Below are positions 59,733-64,000 of a DNA stretch of 64,000 nucleotides, in pieces. The DNA lies in assembly GCF_021568855.1 (NCBI RefSeq), contig NZ_JAKGUG010000005.1, positions 124,001-188,000 of the forward strand. The letters are read 5' to 3'. Origin of the DNA: Dethiosulfovibrio russensis (GTDB taxonomy: Bacteria > Synergistota > Synergistia > Synergistales > Dethiosulfovibrionaceae). The notes under the pieces were generated by a model. It had not been told where the DNA came from. It did no database searches and was given only the letters and a program-made list of their open reading frames with translations. Positions within the stretch are counted from its first letter, which is position 1, and the number at the start of each line of letters is the position of its first letter. The position numbers and the translations under genes are program-made.

Positions 59733-60886
59733 TCTAGGACTACTCCTTTCAATAAACCGTCCAAACCGTCTCCGACCAGTCTGATCGGATCGTTCCAATG
59801 GAGCTTACTGGAAACAGCGACATGGGGGACATCGACGAAGACCGCAGACCGGCGAAGCAGGGACCTGTAGAGAGGATCTCCGACCACCAGCGAATAACCC
59901 TCGTCCTTCAGAACCGCCTCTACGGACTCCTCGGAGGGGAGAGACAGGACCCCGTCGCCCCTAAGAGGAGGGATCGTCATGAAGGGACAACCGACATGAA
60001 CCGGTATCCCGTAATCGTCCTTAAGACATCTTCCGATAGACATTGCGGTAACCTGCTCCCCTATCAAAAAAGCGGAGGCCTCGGATGAGCATGGAGACTC
60101 GGGCAGGCGGGACTCCCCTGAAAATTCGGCCTCCTCGATTAACCGGCATAGACCCTCTCTCTGGGCTCTGCCCACCGGCTGCCCCACCACGAAGGGGATG
60201 CCGTGGCGATCGAAAAACCATTCGGCCAGACGATAGCCCGAGGCGGAAATCACCACGTTCACCGAGGCTGATGCGGCCTTCGAGAGATCGTCAAGAGACG
60301 AACCCATGGCGAAGGTGGACAACACTCGATAGCCCATATCCTCGAACTCGGCCCTCATGTCGGGGACAAGGTTTTTTATGCCGAAATCCAAGGGAGTGGC
60401 CCCGAGGAGATTAAGGGTACCGGATACCCGATCTCCGCTGGGACAGACGAACCTCTCGGCTATGCGGATCAGGGCATCGGAAACCCCTACGTCGTACAGC
60501 TGTAATCCGGTCGTGGCGAAACCGAAGGAAGGGATCCCGCTCCTGGTCTCTATCTCCTTGGCTATGCCGGTAAAATCGACGCCTATAACGGTGGGGACGG
60601 GACTGCCCATGAGACCGATAAACCTCGGATTCAGGTCCTCCGCAGCCTCCAGAATTCTGTCTATCAGCTTATCGTCGTTTCCAAGAACGGCATCCAGCTC
60701 CCTAAGAGCCGTACAGTACACCTGGGCCCTGGAACCGTACCATCTGGGCTCGTCGTACCCCGTGTAGTTTCCCGTACAGCCCGAGGCATCGTGGATAAGC
60801 AGCATGCCCCCCAGCTCGAACAGGGCGGAACAGACCCCGGAATAATCGGGCGAGAAGGGCGGAAGAGAGACCGTAAGCTTATGCAT
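59729..60886 (-). CDS. Nitrogenase component-1-like protein A (NifD/K superfamily)
   Basis: This 385-residue protein of the oxidoreductase/nitrogenase component-1 superfamily has C19 (SGVCSALFELGG), C37 (HDASGCTGNYTGYDEPR), and the ALRELDAVLGNDDKLIDRI segment; the third canonical cluster ligand (Cys before PxxIGxD) is Ser95 here (MGSPVPTVIGVD), while C58 is nearby. It is shorter than NifD and has no FeMo-cofactor His/Cys that I can recognise. It probably pairs with protein B as an alpha-beta dimer reduced by the NifH-like protein. The stop overlaps the binding-protein start. Confidence 0.87.
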   Translation of the reverse strand: MHKLTVSLPPFSPDYSGVCSALFELGGMLLIHDASGCTGNYTGYDEPRWYGSRAQVYCTALRELDAVLGNDDKLIDRILEAAEDLNPRFIGLMGSPVPTVIGVDFTGIAKEIETRSGIPSFGFATTGLQLYDVGVSDALIRIAERFVCPSGDRVSGTLNLLGATPLDFGIKNLVPDMRAEFEDMGYRVLSTFAMGSSLDDLSKAASASVNVVISASGYRLAEWFFDRHGIPFVVGQPVGRAQREGLCRLIEEAEFSGESRLPESPCSSEASAFLIGEQVTAMSIGRCLKDDYGIPVHVGCPFMTIPPLRGDGVLSLPSEESVEAVLKDEGYSLVVGDPLYRSLLRRSAVFVDVPHVAVSSKLHWNDPIRLVGDGLDGLLKGVVLE

Positions 60887-60890
60887 GGCC

Positions 60891-62171
60891 CTAGACCACT
60901 ATCCCGTAATCGTCCAACAGAGCCCTGAGGTCCGTGGGACGCTCCACCGCCCGAGCCATCATGGCCGCCAACTTGGAGACGCCGTGATAACCGTACAGGG
61001 TCTCGTCGTTGGCCACGTTGGCCACGTACCGCGCTCCGGAAAGATACGCCCCCTCGAACCCCACCGCCAGACGAAACGATTCGGCCTCCCTCGCAATGGG
61101 AGACCTATGATGCTCCGGCTGAAGCACCTCGGTGTCGGGAAATTTCTCGGATATCCATTCCAGATAGGGCCGGTCCAGCGGTATGCACTTCTGGGCGTAG
61201 ACCGTATCAACCTTGAAACCGTTCATAAGGAGGGTCCTGGCCAAACAGAAGGGTCGGACCGTGGCGGAGGCGTCCACCACCACAGGCAATCCGTCCAGCC
61301 TATTCGCCGTCTCGTCCAGCGATCTCTGGGCCTCCCTACGGTAATCCCCCAGGTCCATGGACCTTCCGGACCGAGAGAGCAGCCTGCCGTAGCACTCCTC
61401 TATCTCGTCGAAATCGTAGCTCACGGGAACGTACTCGGAATCGATTCCCAACGCCTTCTCTGCGTCCTTCGCCGCCAGTCGGCCGGTCGGGGTCGGCACC
61501 AGATTAAGGGACATCCTGGAGAGTTCGTCAAAATCGTCGAAATCGGAACAGCCGGAGATATGACGTACGTCGTGAAATCCGGAGGTCCTGAGGACCTCGA
61601 AGATCTCTCCTTTTTCGTCCAAAGGCACGTTGTTGCCGTAAAAGGCAGCAGTCCCAGGGATGGCCGGCTCGTCGGGACGTTTCAGAAGACCGTACATGGA
61701 CCTCTGTATATTGACCGCCGGCGGAACGTTGCCGTCCAGGGAGATGGGGTTCATATGCCCTACTCCCACTCTTAGCCCCGGATGACGTTCTCTTATGACA
61801 GCCAGAAAAGCCTCGTGATCGGTACAGAGCAGGTCGTCCAGGCAGCTGACCACTATCATCAAGGCCCTCGGCTCCTTAACCAGACGCTCCAGAAGACGAT
61901 CCACCGCCTGGGGGATCAGTTCCTCATAGCCACCGGAAACTATGTCGGCCTCGTCGATATAGAGGTAGGAAAGTCTGTCCTTGAAACCCTGAACGAAGGC
62001 CCCCAGGGCTCCGTGACGACCGCAGGCGAAGGGCGACACAAAAAGCTGATGACACTCGGGAACAAGCATGGCGGTCCTAACTATGCCCCACCCGCCGTGA
62101 GAGGGGGAACAGTAGCGCACCGTATTTCGGAATATCCCCGATGCGACTGGACAACCGCAACAGCTACGCAT
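60891..62171 (-). CDS. Nitrogenase component-1-like protein B (NifD/K superfamily)
   Basis: This 426-residue protein has three cluster-ligand Cys at family positions: C21 in [12 protein letters not shown]50 in [12 protein letters not shown] and C110 in VVSCLDD, plus a Cys-rich start (MRSCCGCP). [15 protein letters not shown] corresponds to the E/D-D-VxGG motif. ATG 62171 lies inside the last codons of the NifH-like gene (8-base overlap). The chain lacks recognisable FeMo-cofactor ligands, as in nitrogenase-like enzymes that reduce other substrates. It is followed after 4 bases by protein A. Confidence 0.88.
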   Translation of the reverse strand: MRSCCGCPVASGIFRNTVRYCSPSHGGWGIVRTAMLVPECHQLFVSPFACGRHGALGAFVQGFKDRLSYLYIDEADIVSGGYEELIPQAVDRLLERLVKEPRALMIVVSCLDDLLCTDHEAFLAVIRERHPGLRVGVGHMNPISLDGNVPPAVNIQRSMYGLLKRPDEPAIPGTAAFYGNNVPLDEKGEIFEVLRTSGFHDVRHISGCSDFDDFDELSRMSLNLVPTPTGRLAAKDAEKALGIDSEYVPVSYDFDEIEECYGRLLSRSGRSMDLGDYRREAQRSLDETANRLDGLPVVVDASATVRPFCLARTLLMNGFKVDTVYAQKCIPLDRPYLEWISEKFPDTEVLQPEHHRSPIAREAESFRLAVGFEGAYLSGARYVANVANDETLYGYHGVSKLAAMMARAVERPTDLRALLDDYGIVV

Positions 62172-62925
62172 CGTCGACGCTCCTCTCCAGGACCTTCTCG
62201 GCCAGTGAAACGTACTCCTTCGCCATGGGGCTGTCGGGGAAAAGGCCAACGACGGTTCCGTTTCCGTCCTCGGCCCTCTGAACCACGGGACTTCGACTGA
62301 GCACCTCCACCACGGACGTACCTATGCGGCCAGCCAGATCCTCCACCATCTCGACCTCTTTCTCGATGTTTCTCGAGTTGAGGATCAGGCCGGAGAGCCT
62401 GGCATAGCCCCTGGACTTGAAGTTCGACAGAGCCGTGGCTATGTTGTTCGCCGCGAATAGGGCCATCTTCTCTCCCGAGGTCACTATGAACACGTCTCTG
62501 GCGTAGCCTCCCCTTATCGGCATGGCGAATCCTCCGCACACCACGTCGCCCAACACGTCGTACAGGACTATGTCGGGCCTGTATATCTCGTAGGCGTCCA
62601 GCTCCTCCAGCTTCTCGAAAGCCGTTATTATCCCCCTGCCGGCGCACCCTATGCCGGGGGTCGGCCCTCCCGCCTCGACGCAGAGAACCCCTCCTGCCCC
62701 CTGGACGACTATGTCCTCCAGGGTCACTCCTTCCGGGTTGTTTCTCAAAGCGTCCAGGACCGTCGGGACATCCCTTCCGCCGTTCAAACCGGTGGTCGAG
62801 TCGGACTTGGGATCGCACCCTATCTGCATGACCCTGTACCCCATGGACGACAGAGCCGCCGAAAGGTTCGAAGTCGTCGTGGATTTTCCTATGCCGCCCT
62901 TACCGTATATAGCTATTTTTCTCAT
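62164..62925 (-). CDS. NifH/BchL-like iron protein
   Basis: This ATP-dependent reductase of 253 residues has P-loop [10 protein letters not shown], switch [12 protein letters not shown], cluster ligand C94 in [12 protein letters not shown] and C130 in [17 protein letters not shown]. As a homodimer it would hold one [4Fe-4S] cluster and pass electrons to the two component-1-like proteins. It is shorter than NifH (about 270-297). ATG 62925 has GGAGGGG upstream and is preferred to the frame start at 62973. First gene of a six-gene operon. Confidence 0.95.
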   Translation of the reverse strand: MRKIAIYGKGGIGKSTTTSNLSAALSSMGYRVMQIGCDPKSDSTTGLNGGRDVPTVLDALRNNPEGVTLEDIVVQGAGGVLCVEAGGPTPGIGCAGRGIITAFEKLEELDAYEIYRPDIVLYDVLGDVVCGGFAMPIRGGYARDVFIVTSGEKMALFAANNIATALSNFKSRGYARLSGLILNSRNIEKEVEMVEDLAGRIGTSVVEVLSRSPVVQRAEDGNGTVVGLFPDSPMAKEYVSLAEKVLERSVDDA

Positions 62926-62946
62926 GGCCCCTCCAAAGTAATTCCT

Positions 62947-62975
62947 ATTATAAAACTCTGTTTGATGAATCAAAC
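62947..62975 (-). promoter_or_regulatory. Promoter of the nitrogenase-like operon
   Basis: On the minus strand TATAAT (62952-62947) lies 22 bases before the NifH-like start. A weak -35 (GTTTGA, 62975-62970, 17-base spacer) sits inside the 18-bp palindrome. Confidence 0.7.
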
Positions 62976-62976
62976 A
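62959..62976. promoter_or_regulatory. 18-bp palindrome over the -35 of the nitrogenase-like operon
   Basis: TGTTTGAT and ATCAAACA are perfect 8-base arms around GA. The site covers the -35 region, so a bound dimeric regulator would be expected to repress. Confidence 0.7.
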
Positions 62977-63052
62977 TAAAAAGTCTAGCCTCTTTCATCC
63001 GGAGAGTCAAGGGACTAAAAACTCTAATAAGCACATGTCCGATGAAGATGAC

Positions 63053-63084
63053 AAAAAAAGGAGAACCCCGTACGGAGCTCTCCT
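63053..63084 (-). terminator. Terminator after the RecB-type nuclease gene
   Basis: On the minus strand AGGAGA...TCTCCT arms are followed by seven T; it insulates the nitrogenase-like operon. Confidence 0.75.
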
Positions 63085-63111
63085 TGAATTAACGATATAC
63101 ACCGAACATAG

Positions 63112-64000
63112 CTATCCTCTAGACAAACGGTCCATACCGCGGCAGCGCCGGAAAAACGGACAGCTTTCGCAGCGATCCTCCCTCTTCGGCCAGGGACCGG
63201 CAGCCGCCTCCAGCGAATCCTTACGGATCTCCTCGGCCAGACCTTCCCAGTTTTCGAAGGGGCTCAGGAAGACTTTCTCCGATCGTCCCCTTTCCCTGAG
63301 ACGCCACAGGGCCATGTCGACGGACGAAGCGTCCATGCCGATGGTCACGGCCAAGCCGTAGAATCTAAGCTGATCCTCGTATAGCCCTTCGGGGGCCCCT
63401 CCCTCCAGGGTTATCTTGTAATCTCGAATCGAATAGGCTCCGTCGTCTCCGGGCCACATAACGTCCACAGCCCCTACCAACAGGGGGCCGTTCCTCAAGG
63501 GGACCCTGAACGGAGCCTCTCTCATGAGAACTCCCGAATCCCTCAGAGGACGAAGCTTGCGCCCCTCCTCGGAGGAGATCAGGTCGACGAGCCACCCTCT
63601 CAGCCTATCCTTGGTCTCCCGATCGCCCCAGATGGGTCTAAGATCTCCTGGGAGTAAGGATCTTTCCGAGGAAAGCAGTTTTTCCAGCCCCTCGACGGAG
63701 AAGTCCCACCGGGCCAGGATCCAATGGGCGAGGCTTCCCATGTCCGGACCGCCTCCCGTCTCGCCGTCGGGCTGTTCCCAGGTCAGGTCCAGGCCCTGAC
63801 GGAAACGGAGCCTCCAACCGTAGGGACAATGACGGTAAAGTGCCCAGGAGGTAGCGCTGATTCTCTCCAGTCCCCCAGGCAATCCGGAGATGGTCACTAT
63901 CGGGCCTCTCTCGGGCAGAGACCTATCGACCGATCTTTCCGGGAGATCTCCTTCCGCATCGGACGCCTTATCGACCTCTCCGGAGCGGATAGCCATGTCG
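63112..64000 (-). CDS. RecB/AddA-type PD-(D/E)XK nuclease with iron-sulfur staple, C-terminal part
   Basis: The frame stays open to the window edge, so the first Met (63996) is not a safe start. The last 294 residues hold a RecB-type nuclease domain: SATSWALYRHCPYGWRL with the first Cys, MGSLAHWILA with the His, VGAVDVMWPGDDGAYSIRDYKI with the Asp-x-Lys catalytic set, YEDQLRFYGLAV, and a terminal CESCPFFRRC that gives the other three Cys of an iron-sulfur cluster. This is usually the end of an AddA/AddB helicase-nuclease that processes double-strand breaks. It could also be a stand-alone nuclease. Confidence 0.8.
   Translation of the reverse strand, partial: DMAIRSGEVDKASDAEGDLPERSVDRSLPERGPIVTISGLPGGLERISATSWALYRHCPYGWRLRFRQGLDLTWEQPDGETGGGPDMGSLAHWILARWDFSVEGLEKLLSSERSLLPGDLRPIWGDRETKDRLRGWLVDLISSEEGRKLRPLRDSGVLMREAPFRVPLRNGPLLVGAVDVMWPGDDGAYSIRDYKITLEGGAPEGLYEDQLRFYGLAVTIGMDASSVDMALWRLRERGRSEKVFLSPFENWEGLAEEIRKDSLEAAAGPWPKREDRCESCPFFRRCRGMDRLSRG

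Noticed and set aside
62959-62976. FNR box in front of the NifH-like gene
   Set aside because: The arms contain TTGAT/ATCAA, but the centre is 2 bases, not the 4 bases of an FNR site.
1-64000. tRNA, rRNA, IS elements, prophage, CRISPR arrays
   Set aside because: No transposase, integrase, phage structural gene, spaced repeats or RNA-gene pattern was recognised on reading; a dedicated tRNA or repeat scan was not possible here.

Overview
The window looks like chromosome of an anaerobic, amino-acid-fermenting bacterium of the Synergistota, probably Dethiosulfovibrio or a close relative. This is inference from gene content: peptidases and amidohydrolases, amino-acid uptake, a thiosulfate/sulfur-type uptake and reduction cluster, B12-dependent methylmalonyl-CoA mutase, double-cubane iron-sulfur enzymes and many TTG/GTG starts. 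No rRNA, tRNA, insertion sequence, prophage or CRISPR array was seen.

Layout. 1-0.9 kb: two-subunit aconitase X. 0.9-6.7 kb (minus): amino-acid binding protein, NSS symporter, Tag glycosylase, RraA-like protein, PepV dipeptidase, DeoC. 6.8-11.3 kb (plus): HD protein and a complete iron(III)-type ABC importer. 11.3-16 kb (minus): double-cubane protein and its activator joined to a sugar-type ABC importer. 16.1-20.2 kb: CheY-like protein, gyrB with a small RemB-like gene in front, and a large unknown gene. 20.3-22.9 kb: a second iron-type importer without its own ATPase. 22.9-27.9 kb (minus): lysine/diaminopimelate operon dapA-dapB-dapH-lysC-aminotransferase behind a T-box leader with one Stem I and two antiterminator/terminator switches; the likely deacetylase is divergent. 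29-33.5 kb: HD-GYP signalling proteins and an LPP20-like envelope protein. 33.6-36.3 kb (minus): a carnitine/choline-acyltransferase-like enzyme paired with a betaine/carnitine-type binding protein. 36.6-42.4 kb: a cobalamin riboswitch in front of methylmalonyl-CoA mutase (both subunits) and its MeaB chaperone. 42.7-46.4 kb: TusA / LysR / YeeE / TusA / YeeE / thioredoxin-reductase sulfur cluster. 46.5-48.7 kb: arsenic-type regulon with two matching operators. 48.8-52.4 kb: amidohydrolase and YfcC carrier opposite an IclR regulator. 52.4-53.7 kb: YbaK and a polysaccharide deacetylase. 53.8-55.7 kb: a two-gene Septu-like ATPase/HNH defence module. 55.7-63 kb (minus): a TIM-barrel protein, then a six-gene operon encoding a NifH-like reductase, two nitrogenase-component-1-like proteins and a FecBCD-type importer. 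63.1-64 kb: C-terminal part of a RecB/AddA-type nuclease.

The candidates most likely to be undescribed are the nitrogenase-like/FecBCD operon with an 18-bp palindrome over its promoter, the acyltransferase/betaine-binding pair, the B12 riboswitch on a B12-dependent mutase, and the double-switch T-box. Starts were chosen by ribosome-binding sites where they differ from the longest reading frame.
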